21,056 nucleotides of DNA, taken from assembly GCA_946480605.1 (NCBI GenBank), contig CAMLKW010000055.1, forward strand, positions 1 to 21,056. The letters are read 5' to 3'. Below the pieces are notes generated by a model that worked only from the letters and a program-made list of their open reading frames with translations, was not told where the DNA came from and did not search any database. Made by a program: the position numbers and the translations under genes. Source of the DNA: an uncultured Roseateles sp. Lineage in GTDB: Bacteria; Pseudomonadota; Gammaproteobacteria; Burkholderiales; Burkholderiaceae. Positions 8,165 through 16,324 of this stretch are shown piece by piece (position 1 is the stretch's first letter; each line of letters begins with the position of its first letter).

Positions 8165-9991
8165 ATGAACACGACGTGCTCGCGCACGCCCTGGTCGCGC
8201 TGGCTGGCCGCAAGCCTGCTTGCCGCCTCGGCACCGGCCGCCATGGCCGCCTTCAGCATCACCACGGTCCACGACAACAACAACCCGGCCCGGCCGCAGT
8301 ACATCATCGACACCGATGGCGGCCTGGTGTTCAAGGTGCGCGGCTGGGATGCCAGCAGCACCACGGCCATCGGCGACATCTCCAGCATCGTCTACAAGGG
8401 CCTGGAGTACGCCGATGCCAGTCGCGGCACGCAGCTGAACTCCGGCGCCGACTGGCTCTACAGCGGCGTCAGCGCCGTGGGCCTGAAGGTCGAGGCCGTC
8501 AGCGCCAACGGCACCGTGACGCCCGCAGCCACCACCAACGGCGGCGTCGTCAACGCCAGCGACTACATCCGCGTCACGATCACCAGCACCAGCACGAAGG
8601 GCGGGGTGCTGACGCATTACTACGTGGTGAAGCGTGGCGAGTCCAACATCCACATGGGCACGCACTTCACCGAGCAGCCCGACGTGCACGGCCTGGTGCG
8701 CTTCATCGCCCGCATCCGGGTCGACCGGCTGCCCAACGGCGGCCCGGCCCAGGCCGCCGGCGGCCTGATCACCTACGGCGGCCAGAGCTTCTGGGCCGAA
8801 GACCTGCGCGGCACCAGCAGCGCCATCGAGGCCAGCGACGTGTTCGGTTTCCCGACCACCGACGCGCGCTACGGCCAGTCCCGCTCCAAGCACTACGCCA
8901 ACCGCCGGCTGAAGGACTGGGAGTTCGTCGGCGGCACCGGCCCCGGCGTGGGCATCTGGTTCTGGCGCGACAACCACGAGGGCGGCTCCGGCGGCCCGTT
9001 CTACCGCAGCCTGCTGCAGCAGATCACCAGCACGAACAACGAGCTGACCTACATCGTCAACTACGGTGAGGCACAGACCGAGCCCTACCGAATGGGTGTG
9101 TTGAACACCTACACGATGATCTTCAACGACGGCAGCACGCCGGCGGCCCGCCCCGACACCAGCTGGTACGGCCAGGTGGGCATGGTGGGCTATGTGCCAC
9201 CGTTGGGCCGTGGCTCGGTCACCGGCGCAGGCCTGACCAACCGCATCGCCGGCCTGCCCTACACCGTCGGCTTCGCCAACGCGCAGGCGCAGTACTGGGC
9301 CGACGCCGATCCCGTGGACGGCCGCTTCAAGGCCACCGGCATGCTGCCCGGCACCTACACGATGACGGTCTACAAGGGCGAACTGCCGGTGCAGACGGGC
9401 TCGGCGGTGGTGACCGCCAATGCCGACTACACGATGAACCCCATCGCCATCACGGCCGACCCCGAGACCAAGCCCGCGCTGTGGCGCATCGGCCACTGGG
9501 ACGGCACGCCGCAGGAGTTCATCAACGGCGACAAGCTGACCTTCATGCACCCCAGCGACGTGCGCATGGCGCCGTGGACGGTCGCGCCCTTCGTGATCGG
9601 CCAGTCCAACGCCGCGCAGCACTGGCCGGCCTACCAGTGGCAGAAGCACAACAACGGCCTGCAAGTGCGCTTCGTGCTCAAGCGTGGCCAGAACACGGCG
9701 CCGCTGCGACTGCGCCTGGGCACGACCGCCGACTTCAACAGCGCCCGCCCGGTCATCACCGTCAACAGCTGGTCTTCGGGCATTCCGCCGGCGCCGCCCA
9801 AGGTGTCGCGCAACCTGACCGTGGGCACCTATCGCGGCTTCAACCGCACCTACAACTTCGACATCCCGGCCAGCCAGTTGGTCGTCGGCACCAACACGCT
9901 GACCATCAACATCGCCAGCGGCACGGGCGGCGACAACTTCCTGAGCCCCGGTCTGTCCTTCGACGCCATCGACCTGGTCACCGCCAACTGA
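8165..9991 (+). CDS. Rhamnogalacturonan lyase, PL4 family, exported
   Basis: The start at 8165 is set by AGGAG at 8155-8159 and by a signal peptide with likely cleavage after A-M-A near residue 28. The 608-residue product has the three-part layout of polysaccharide lyase family 4: an N-terminal beta-sandwich catalytic domain (about 28-340), a small FnIII-like domain (about 345-425, with G-T-Y-T-M-T-V-Y) and a carbohydrate-binding-like jelly roll from about 436 to the end. The last carries the hallmark W-R-I-G-H-W-D-G-T-P and M-H-P-S-D-V-R-M blocks. A segment S-R-S-K-H-Y lies where fungal PL4 enzymes have a conserved R-S-K-x-Y stretch; I do not assign catalytic residues. PL4 enzymes cleave RG-I internally by beta-elimination, here probably outside the cytoplasm. 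A 196-base gap separates it from the upstream genes, so it may have its own promoter. Confidence 0.92.
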   Translation: MNTTCSRTPWSRWLAASLLAASAPAAMAAFSITTVHDNNNPARPQYIIDTDGGLVFKVRGWDASSTTAIGDISSIVYKGLEYADASRGTQLNSGADWLYSGVSAVGLKVEAVSANGTVTPAATTNGGVVNASDYIRVTITSTSTKGGVLTHYYVVKRGESNIHMGTHFTEQPDVHGLVRFIARIRVDRLPNGGPAQAAGGLITYGGQSFWAEDLRGTSSAIEASDVFGFPTTDARYGQSRSKHYANRRLKDWEFVGGTGPGVGIWFWRDNHEGGSGGPFYRSLLQQITSTNNELTYIVNYGEAQTEPYRMGVLNTYTMIFNDGSTPAARPDTSWYGQVGMVGYVPPLGRGSVTGAGLTNRIAGLPYTVGFANAQAQYWADADPVDGRFKATGMLPGTYTMTVYKGELPVQTGSAVVTANADYTMNPIAITADPETKPALWRIGHWDGTPQEFINGDKLTFMHPSDVRMAPWTVAPFVIGQSNAAQHWPAYQWQKHNNGLQVRFVLKRGQNTAPLRLRLGTTADFNSARPVITVNSWSSGIPPAPPKVSRNLTVGTYRGFNRTYNFDIPASQLVVGTNTLTINIASGTGGDNFLSPGLSFDAIDLVTAN

Positions 9992-10002
9992 ACAAGAACA
10001 TC

Positions 10003-10659
10003 ATGAAGAACAAGATCATCTCTTTGCTTGCCGCGCTGCTCGCCGCCCCGGCCATGGCCGGCGTCGTGCAGACCACCGGCATCGGCAGCGCCACGCCGAC
10101 GGCCACGCACCTGACCTTCGCGGCCGACTTCGAGGCCAACACCCAGCTCGACGCTCCGTGGAGCGAGGGCGGCCTGCTGTTCCGCCACAACGGCCTGGCC
10201 AACGACAACGGCGGCTGCGGCTACGCCGGCGAGTTCTGTGTGGACCCGGGCCAGTCCTACAGCGATGCCTTCTCCGGCAACTACTTCGCCACGGCAGGGC
10301 TGAACGCCTACCTGAGCATCAGCAGTGAAGGCCCCAACCTGAACGGCATCGAGTTCGCGGTGGATTCGGGCTTTCTCACCATCCACCTGATGTGGCAGAC
10401 CTGGCTGGATGGCGTGCTGACCGGCAACGGCCGCGTGACCGTGGGCCCGTCCATCGCCGGTGGCGTGCTGGGCCTGAGCGACCTGGCCGGCTTCGACGAA
10501 GTGCGCGTGTACGCCTTCGACAGCGCGAGCGACACCAGCGGCTACAGCACGCCCGCCATCGACAGCGTGCGCGCCTTCACCATTCCCGAGCCGGGCTCGC
10601 TGGCGCTGGCATCGCTGGCCGGCCTGGGCCTGATCGGCGCGCGCCGCCGCCGTCGCTGA
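10003..10659 (+). CDS. PEP-CTERM sorting-domain protein, unknown function
   Basis: The 218-residue protein starts with a signal peptide (M-K-N-K-I-I-S-L-L, cleaved near A-M-A, residue 19) and ends in a textbook PEP-CTERM tail: I-P-E-P at 194-197, a short hydrophobic helix, then R-R-R-R-R. Such tails are processed by an exosortase, which is not encoded here. The mature part is Gly/Asn/Ser rich with a small C-G-Y-A-G-E-F-C loop and looks beta-rich, as many PEP-CTERM proteins do. I do not recognise a catalytic domain. The ATG lies 11 bases after the PL4 stop and has no clear Shine-Dalgarno sequence, so it probably depends on PL4 translation. A strong terminator follows. A role in holding RG-I or the lyase at the cell surface is possible but unproven. 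Confidence 0.85.
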   Translation: MKNKIISLLAALLAAPAMAGVVQTTGIGSATPTATHLTFAADFEANTQLDAPWSEGGLLFRHNGLANDNGGCGYAGEFCVDPGQSYSDAFSGNYFATAGLNAYLSISSEGPNLNGIEFAVDSGFLTIHLMWQTWLDGVLTGNGRVTVGPSIAGGVLGLSDLAGFDEVRVYAFDSASDTSGYSTPAIDSVRAFTIPEPGSLALASLAGLGLIGARRRRR

Positions 10660-10694
10660 CCTGCAAAGAGGCTTCCGCGAATCACCCCGGTGAC

Positions 10695-10727
10695 AAGGGC
10701 CGGCCTCTCATGAGGCCGGCCCTTTTT
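10695..10727 (+). terminator. Strong rho-independent terminator of the RG-I locus
   Basis: A perfect 12-bp stem, AGGGCCGGCCTC (10696-10707) with GAGGCCGGCCCT (10712-10723), closes a TCAT loop and runs into TTTTT (10723-10727). An A-T pair (10695/10724) can extend the stem. It lies 35 bases after the PEP-CTERM stop and between convergent genes. Confidence 0.93.
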
Positions 10728-10741
10728 GCGTTGCCACCGGC

Positions 10742-12700
10742 CTACGGCCTTGCCGCCTCCTGCCAGGCCTGGACCGCCATCACCATGGCCAAGGTATCCA
10801 GCTCACAGTAGCGCAGCAAGGCGCTCTCGATGGCGTCACGCACGCTTGCGGGCAGCTCTTCCTGCTGCAGACGGGCATACGCGGCCATGGCCGCGCCACC
10901 GTCCTGCAAATCGTTGCCCAGGCTGTGATCCAGGCGCTGACAGACTTCGGGCGCCAGGTCGTCGAAGACGCGCGGCAGCAGGTCGTAGGGATCGACCGGC
11001 AGCCCGTCCGGGCCGGCAACCCACCAGGCCACAGGTGTCGCGAGATTGAGGCTGGGCATCTCCGCGCTGCCGTACACCGCACGACCATAGCGCTCGCGCA
11101 ACAGCGCGCTATCGCGCATCAGCGCTGGCAACACCTTCTTCAGCGAACTGCTGCCCCGCGTCGAGGGCGCAAAGTAGCGCCGCTGCGCCACGGCGCAGAG
11201 ATCCACCATGTCGCGCGTCCCGGCGCTCCGGTCGCTGCCGTGCGTGAGGGTCTCGATGAAGTCCACCAACTCTGCATCGCCCGGCTGCGCCTCCTCCGAC
11301 AGCCGCGCGCGCAATGCATTCAGGACGTTGTTCTCGTGATGGCTCCACCGGAACACCGTGCCCGCGTTCTGGCCCAGGGCCTGCATCAGCGCCCGCAGGA
11401 AGCCCCGGCTCGGGTCAACGCCCGGCCTCGCGTCGATGAACTGGCTGGCATGGCGCACCTGCCCCGAGCCTTCCATGACGTGATGACTGAACTGGAAGGC
11501 GATGACCTCATACGGGCGCCGGCCGGCCTGGAAGGGAATGGGCACCATGGCGGTCTCGAAGTCGATGAAGTTCAGCGGATAGGTCCACGTCGCCATGTCC
11601 CGCCCCAGCCCATCGGCATCCAGCCAAGTCGCCTGCCGGCGGCACTGCATCCACTGCCGCTGCGCGATGCCCAGGCCTTCGCTGCCCGGCTCGTCGTCTT
11701 CCAGGCCCAGGTCTTCGGCCTGCAGTTGCGCGAGCTTGTACAGCCCGCGCGCGAGAAAGCCCGGCTTGCGCCGGCTGTTCCACAGGTCCAGCACCAGCGG
11801 CGCGGCGAAATCGTCTGCCGTCCAGCCCAGCGCGCGCGACCAGCACTCGTGAAAGCCGCTGCGCAACCCGCCAGGCAGTGGCGGCGAGGGCCACTTGAAC
11901 TCGCAGTTGCCGCAGGTCACGGAGGGCAGGCCCGCAATCAGGCGTTCGCCGCGCCCCGCACTTGCCAGCATCTCCACGGCCTCGCCAAAGGGCAGCTGAG
12001 CGGCACCGGCCGACAGGCTGCCGGCCTGGATCTCGGCGACCTGATCGCCCACCGCAACCTCGATCAGCAGCGGGCTGCCGAGCCTCTGCTCGGTGCCCGG
12101 CGCCACGTCCACCACCACGCCGCCGCCTGCGCCGTGCCTCACCTTGAAGGCCTGCCCCAGCCCGTCGACGCTGGCGCGGGCGTGCTTGTCGACCAGCATC
12201 AGCCAGGGCCGCAGCTCGCAGCCCGGCAGCGCTAGACGCGCGACGTGGTGCTGGAAGGCAATGTCCAGCAGATAGGGCCGCCAGGCCGACCTGACGCCAC
12301 CGCGCGACGACCTGAAATCGCCGTCCACGGCGGCGTCATAGCTCTTGGCCTTCACCTCGATGAGGTCCACGACGTGCCCTCGCTTGCGCAGCACATCGAC
12401 CCGCACGAGCTTGCCTTCGTGCGCCAGCGTGGCCTCGTAGATGACCACCTGCTGCCGCGCCAACAACCGCGCGGTATGGGCCAGCTGTCTGTCCACGTCA
12501 GCCTCGTCCACCAGCACGCCGCCGGGCACCATCAGCCGCGCCAAGGCACCGACCTGAAAGCCGCCCTCGGCCAGCGCCTGCAGGAAGCTGTCATCCGTGC
12601 GACGGTTGAAGTAGGCCGGATCGCCGCTGTAGTGCAGCTTGGCCGCGCATTCGGCGCCCTGCGTGAAGCGGCTCTTGGTCAGGTAGCGATGGGTGGCCAT
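10742..12700 (-). CDS. DUF2779-type protein: Cas4-like nuclease domain plus DEDD exonuclease domain
   Basis: The 652-residue protein resembles the DUF2779 family. Residues 1-290 look like a Cas4/RecB-type PD-(D/E)XK nuclease: Asp102 in R-V-D, then E-V-K at 115-117, then Gln150 in F-Q-H-H-V. Four cysteines have the Cas4/AddB iron-sulfur layout, one near the N terminus (Cys18) and three after the nuclease core (Cys263-x-x-Cys266 and Cys286). The second half has an RNase-T/DnaQ-like DEDD signature: I-D-F-E-T with Asp380 and Glu382, an E-N-N-V-L segment, R-D-M-V-D-L-C, and near the end Y-C-E-L-D-T-L. It should act on DNA or RNA; the target is unknown. It converges on the RG-I locus and faces away from the next gene. 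No clear ribosome binding site precedes ATG 12700. Domain reading is from motifs only. Confidence 0.8.
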   Translation of the reverse strand: MATHRYLTKSRFTQGAECAAKLHYSGDPAYFNRRTDDSFLQALAEGGFQVGALARLMVPGGVLVDEADVDRQLAHTARLLARQQVVIYEATLAHEGKLVRVDVLRKRGHVVDLIEVKAKSYDAAVDGDFRSSRGGVRSAWRPYLLDIAFQHHVARLALPGCELRPWLMLVDKHARASVDGLGQAFKVRHGAGGGVVVDVAPGTEQRLGSPLLIEVAVGDQVAEIQAGSLSAGAAQLPFGEAVEMLASAGRGERLIAGLPSVTCGNCEFKWPSPPLPGGLRSGFHECWSRALGWTADDFAAPLVLDLWNSRRKPGFLARGLYKLAQLQAEDLGLEDDEPGSEGLGIAQRQWMQCRRQATWLDADGLGRDMATWTYPLNFIDFETAMVPIPFQAGRRPYEVIAFQFSHHVMEGSGQVRHASQFIDARPGVDPSRGFLRALMQALGQNAGTVFRWSHHENNVLNALRARLSEEAQPGDAELVDFIETLTHGSDRSAGTRDMVDLCAVAQRRYFAPSTRGSSSLKKVLPALMRDSALLRERYGRAVYGSAEMPSLNLATPVAWWVAGPDGLPVDPYDLLPRVFDDLAPEVCQRLDHSLGNDLQDGGAAMAAYARLQQEELPASVRDAIESALLRYCELDTLAMVMAVQAWQEAARP

Positions 12701-12803
12701 GCCGGAACTGAGTTGCGTGTGCGCGCCATCCTAGAAGGCCTTGTCACGCCGCCGGCAGCATGTCCGACGCTGTGCGACACATGCCGTCGCGCGCAGCCGC
12801 AGC

Positions 12804-14552
12804 ATGCACGCCATGACCGCCGCGACGCCCGACGCCACCGACCTCACTCTGGCCGCCATTCACCCGACGCCCGATGCACTGCTCCAACTGCCGGCCGGAT
12901 GGCGCGCCGCGATGCGCCCCCTGCTTGAGCGCGTCTGGACACGGCCCGCCGCCCGCCTGCAGGAGGCGCGCACCTGGGCCTTGGCCGACCGGCCCGGCGA
13001 GGCCCCCACCGTCGACATCGGCTGTCCCAGCCTCGACGCCCACGGCGCCCTGCGCCTGGGCAGCCGTTGCGCCGGGCATCCCGCCCCCCTTGCGGGCCTG
13101 GCGGAGCTGGAGGCCCATCTGCAGGCCTGGAGCGGCCGCCGCTGCGCGCAGTGGGACCGGCTCATCGCGGCCGCGCATCCGTCCATCGCGCTGCGGCGCC
13201 AGCTGATGAACGCGCTGGTGCCGCTGGAATGGCAGCTGCGCGACGCGCTGGTGCAGCGCATCTGGGCGCTGTCGCTGCAGGGCGAGCTGGCGCCCATCGC
13301 CAGCGGTGCGCCGCGCCATGCCCTTGCGCCGGTGCTGCTGCACTGGCTGCTGCGGCCGTATCAGGCAGCAGCCATCGCCCGGCGGCATGACCTGCTGCGC
13401 CGGGCCGGCGGCGCGGTCGCGCTGCTGATCGGCCACCAGCGCATCCACGGCGGCCAGGCGCCACTGCGGCGGCTCGCGGAGCTGGCCGACCCGGCACTCC
13501 CGCGCCCGTCGCTGCGCCGTATCGCGCAAGCCCTGGCCCCCTGCCTGGCACTGCCGGCCTGGGTGCTGCGCCGCATCGCGCACCTGCCCTGGCATCAGCT
13601 GCAGCCGACCGGCGACAGTACGCTGGCCGCGCTCGGCCGGCTCGCCGTGCAACTGCCGCCTGCGGCCTGGCCACGCCAGCCCCCTGACCTGGACGCCGCA
13701 TCGCGCTGCCTGGGCAGCCTGGACCTGCTGTGCAGCTTCGGCGACGGCACGCTGGCGGCCGCCCCCGCGCAACGCACCTTGCCTACCGCCGTCCGGCGCT
13801 GGCTGCTGGGCGAGCTGCGCCGCCGCTACGGCGGCGACTGGCTGGCCCTCGCCGATGCCCTCACGCACGACGAGCCGCGTTACCAGTTGCTGACCTGGGT
13901 GCTGCCGCGTCTGCACGACCACTGGCAGGCCGACCTCGCCTCCAGCAGCGAGCCAGGCGAGATGCTCAGCTCGACCTGGCGCAAAGCCTCGCCCTGCTGG
14001 TGGCTGGACCGGCTGCTGCAATGGCAGTCGGCCCAACACCGGCCGCATCGCCCGCCGCGCCGGCGCCCGCGGCTGCGCTGGTCGCCGCTGTTCGCGGCGC
14101 CGCAGCGCCATGGCGACTGCCTGCTGCGCTGCCTCGCCAGCGTGCGCGAGGTGCAGGCGCTGCTGCAGGACTTTGCCCTCACCAGCCTGCGGCGCTGGAT
14201 AGGCCCCAGCCTCGTGTCGCGCGTGCAGTGGCTGCACCTGCAATCCATCGGCGCCGCCGGCCCCGGGAGTCTGGCTGTGCTGCTGGCCGAACTGCAGCGC
14301 GGCACGCTGCGGGTGCGCGTGGTCTGCCACTGGGGGCCGCTGCGCAGCGAACCGCCCGCCGTCTGCCACGAGGCGCTGCGCGAGATGCTGGCCTATTGGC
14401 AGGAAGAGGGTTGGGGCGTGCTGTCGCGCATCGAGGCCGAGGAAGTGCTGTCCGAAGACCCCGAACTGCGCGATGCAATAACGGCGGCACGCGTGAAAAG
14501 CTGGACGCGGCTGGCGGCGGAGGGGCGCAGTGCCGTACCTAAGATTGGCTGA
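12804..14552 (+). CDS. Hypothetical protein, 582 residues
   Basis: I do not recognise this protein. The frame is open from TTG 12741, but ATG 12804 (or ATG 12813) is a likelier start; none has a clear Shine-Dalgarno sequence. It is rich in Leu, Ala, Arg, Trp and Gln, with many short amphipathic helices, a very basic patch near residues 410-425 (R-P-P-R-R-R-P-R) and no signal peptide or membrane segment, so it is probably cytoplasmic. The last 100 residues (a V-R-V-V-C-H-W-G-P segment, then P-P-A-V-C-H-E-A-L and A-Y-W) faintly recall the C-terminal part of PcfJ-like proteins of mobile elements, but the H-C-V-G core of that family is absent. Codon use is typical of the high-GC host. It is transcribed away from the DUF2779 gene across about 100 bases and is followed 20 bases later by the next gene. 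Confidence 0.7.
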   Translation: MHAMTAATPDATDLTLAAIHPTPDALLQLPAGWRAAMRPLLERVWTRPAARLQEARTWALADRPGEAPTVDIGCPSLDAHGALRLGSRCAGHPAPLAGLAELEAHLQAWSGRRCAQWDRLIAAAHPSIALRRQLMNALVPLEWQLRDALVQRIWALSLQGELAPIASGAPRHALAPVLLHWLLRPYQAAAIARRHDLLRRAGGAVALLIGHQRIHGGQAPLRRLAELADPALPRPSLRRIAQALAPCLALPAWVLRRIAHLPWHQLQPTGDSTLAALGRLAVQLPPAAWPRQPPDLDAASRCLGSLDLLCSFGDGTLAAAPAQRTLPTAVRRWLLGELRRRYGGDWLALADALTHDEPRYQLLTWVLPRLHDHWQADLASSSEPGEMLSSTWRKASPCWWLDRLLQWQSAQHRPHRPPRRRPRLRWSPLFAAPQRHGDCLLRCLASVREVQALLQDFALTSLRRWIGPSLVSRVQWLHLQSIGAAGPGSLAVLLAELQRGTLRVRVVCHWGPLRSEPPAVCHEALREMLAYWQEEGWGVLSRIEAEEVLSEDPELRDAITAARVKSWTRLAAEGRSAVPKIG

Positions 14553-14559
14553 AACAACT

Positions 14560-14565
14560 GGAGGG
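14560..14565 (+). promoter_or_regulatory. Ribosome binding site GGAGGG
   Basis: GGAGGG lies 7 bases before ATG 14573 and fixes the start of the lower-GC gene. It is among the strongest Shine-Dalgarno sequences in the window. Confidence 0.85.
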
Positions 14566-14572
14566 CATAGGG

Positions 14573-15289
14573 ATGAGTTCGATGAAGTCGTGGATCAATG
14601 ACCTGACGAAAGCGCTGCAGCCGCTGTTCAGCTCGCAGGCAGGCGCTTACGCCAGTGCTGACGACCTCGCCTACCTGGCTTACACAGGCAAGATAGAGAA
14701 CCACGTTCGCGATGCGCTGGTAGTCAAGTTGAAGCGCTCCGGGCTCACCATCGGCCGCGAGGTGAACGGCCGAATTGATCTGGTCCACATCCAGCAGACG
14801 GAAATAGACCTTTCCTTGCAGGCAAAGGCCATGTACGCGGGAGACCTGATCTCAATGATCACGAAACCCCAATACGAGGCGCACCCTCTCGTCGACGCAC
14901 TCGCCGACGATGTCCATAGGAAGGCTGATCCCTACCCTTGCATCGGGCTGATGCTGGTAACTGACATCCCTTGGCAACCTGCGTTCAGCAAGGATAGGGC
15001 CCTGAAGTACTCAAAGATCCTGAAGATCAGAGACGCCTACCGCCCTTTCGCCCCCCTCGGCGTGGCTGATGTTCACAAAGAACTCGCCGGTCTGCTGGCA
15101 AAGCAGGGGCAGAACGCCAAGCTTCCCAGTCACCTGCGCAACAGCAGCGATCCCGACGAGCGCGCACTCGCAGACAGCCACGCCCCCTTGAAGCTGATAG
15201 AGGATGCCAGCGGCTATTGGCAAGGCCAAGTCAACGGCTCTCGCGTCGATGTCCACTGGTTCCTCGTCGAGAAGGCTGAAGCAGCCTGA
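14573..15289 (+). CDS. Hypothetical protein, possible degenerate PD-(D/E)XK fold, lower GC
   Basis: The start is fixed by GGAGGG at 14560-14565. The 238-residue product matches no family I can name. Residues 41-92 follow the order seen in PD-(D/E)XK nucleases: a helix with Glu42, then a strand ending in R-I-D (Asp69), then L-S-L-Q-A-K (Gln83, Lys85) and a helix beginning A-M-Y-A-G-D. Gln stands in place of the usual Glu or Asp, so activity is doubtful, and the fold call is an inference from pattern only. There is no signal peptide or membrane segment. Two 60-base rows I counted here had 34 and 33 G or C, against 47 in a row of the preceding gene, so the gene is clearly poorer in GC and probably acquired separately. 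The next gene starts 3 bases after its stop, suggesting co-transcription. Confidence 0.75.
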   Translation: MSSMKSWINDLTKALQPLFSSQAGAYASADDLAYLAYTGKIENHVRDALVVKLKRSGLTIGREVNGRIDLVHIQQTEIDLSLQAKAMYAGDLISMITKPQYEAHPLVDALADDVHRKADPYPCIGLMLVTDIPWQPAFSKDRALKYSKILKIRDAYRPFAPLGVADVHKELAGLLAKQGQNAKLPSHLRNSSDPDERALADSHAPLKLIEDASGYWQGQVNGSRVDVHWFLVEKAEAA

Positions 15290-15292
15290 CCC

Positions 15293-16315
15293 ATGCCCTC
15301 CGCCAGCACCCCCCAGTCCCTGGCCCGCCTGCTCGAACTGCTGTCGGCCCTGCCCACCGGCCGCTCGGCGGCGCCATCGGAGCTGCGCCAGGCACTGGCC
15401 GACCGCGGCTACGCCGTCGACACGCGCACGGTGCAGCGCGACCTGCGCCTGCTGCAGCAGCATTTCGCCATCGACTGCGATGAGCGCAGCAAGCCGCATG
15501 GCTGGCGCTGGCGTTCGATGACGGCCCGGCAGGCCGTCCAAGGCCTTTCCACCCCGGAGGCCTTGAGCCTGGTGCTGGCTGACCAGCACCTGCGCGCCGT
15601 ACTGCCGGCGAGTTGGTCAAGCAGCCTGGACGACTTGTTCGCCCAGGCCCGGCACGCGCTGGACGGCCTCGCACCGGCTGCGCCCAGCCGCTGGGCGGCC
15701 AAGGTGCGCGTCATCCCGAACGGCTTGTCCCAGCGCGCACCGCGGATGGCGGAACCCGGCGCCATGTCCGAAGTGGCCGAAGCGCTGATGCACGACCGCC
15801 AGCTGGACCTGCGCTACCGGCGCGGCAGCGACCAGCGCCCGGCCAGCTACCGGCTGCACCCGGTGGGCCTGCTGCTGCGCGGCGCGCAGCTCTATCTGGT
15901 GGCGCTGCTGCATGGCAAGTTGAGCGAGCGACCCCGCCTGTTCGCGCTGCACCGCGTGCTGGCCGCCGAGCGGCGCCCTGAAGCGGCCACGCTGCCCCCT
16001 GGTGTCGACATGGATGCCGCGCTGGCCCAGGGTCGCGGCCAGTTCGGCAGCGCCGACGCACCGCTGGCGCTGCAGCTGATCTGCAGTGCCGCACTCGCCG
16101 CGGTGCTGCAGGAGGCCCCCCTGGCGGACGACCAGCGGCTGCAAGCCCGCGGCGATGGGCGCTTCGAGCTGCATGCCAGCCTGCGGGCCAGCTGGGAGCT
16201 GCGCTGGTGGCTGCTGGGCCACATCGACGAGATCGAAGTGCTGGCGCCACCCTCGCTGCGTGACGAACTTCGCCTCGTGCTGACGCAGGCGCTGGCCAGG
16301 CACAGTGGCCGCTGA
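15293..16315 (+). CDS. WYL-domain transcriptional regulator
   Basis: The 340-residue protein has an N-terminal winged helix (residues about 9-60, with T-R-T-V-Q-R-D-L-R-L-L as recognition helix), a WYL domain in the middle (about 150-235) and a WCX-like C-terminal dimerisation or effector region (about 250-335, with W-W-L-L-G-H-I-D-E-I-E-V-L). The WYL signature reads L-Y-L at 200-202, so the first Trp is replaced. WYL regulators bind nucleic-acid-like ligands in known cases and often control phage-defence or DNA-repair genes, for example the BrxR and CapW types. The start is 3 bases after the preceding stop with no strong ribosome binding site, so translation is probably coupled. It may control this cassette; no operator could be identified. 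Confidence 0.88.
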   Translation: MPSASTPQSLARLLELLSALPTGRSAAPSELRQALADRGYAVDTRTVQRDLRLLQQHFAIDCDERSKPHGWRWRSMTARQAVQGLSTPEALSLVLADQHLRAVLPASWSSSLDDLFAQARHALDGLAPAAPSRWAAKVRVIPNGLSQRAPRMAEPGAMSEVAEALMHDRQLDLRYRRGSDQRPASYRLHPVGLLLRGAQLYLVALLHGKLSERPRLFALHRVLAAERRPEAATLPPGVDMDAALAQGRGQFGSADAPLALQLICSAALAAVLQEAPLADDQRLQARGDGRFELHASLRASWELRWWLLGHIDEIEVLAPPSLRDELRLVLTQALARHSGR

Positions 16316-16324
16316 GCTGCACCG

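Noticed and set aside
8096..9664. 522-codon open frame on the - strand opposite the PL4 gene
   Set aside because: Composition is that of an antisense shadow, and the PL4 frame has a ribosome binding site, signal peptide and family motifs.
12741..12803. TTG start for the 582-residue protein
   Set aside because: No Shine-Dalgarno precedes it and the added residues are Arg/His-rich with no pattern; ATG 12804 or 12813 is more likely, though not proven.
12701..12803. Promoter for the DUF2779 gene based on TAGGAT read on the - strand
   Set aside because: The hexamer is a fair -10, but nothing like a -35 lies 16-18 bases upstream.
12744..14369. 541-codon open frame on the - strand opposite the unknown 582-residue gene
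   Set aside because: I weighed this because the + strand gene is unrecognised. The - frame is Gln/Arg/Ala/Gly-rich low-complexity sequence; the + frame has varied residues, regular hydrophobic spacing and a downstream gene in phase with its stop.
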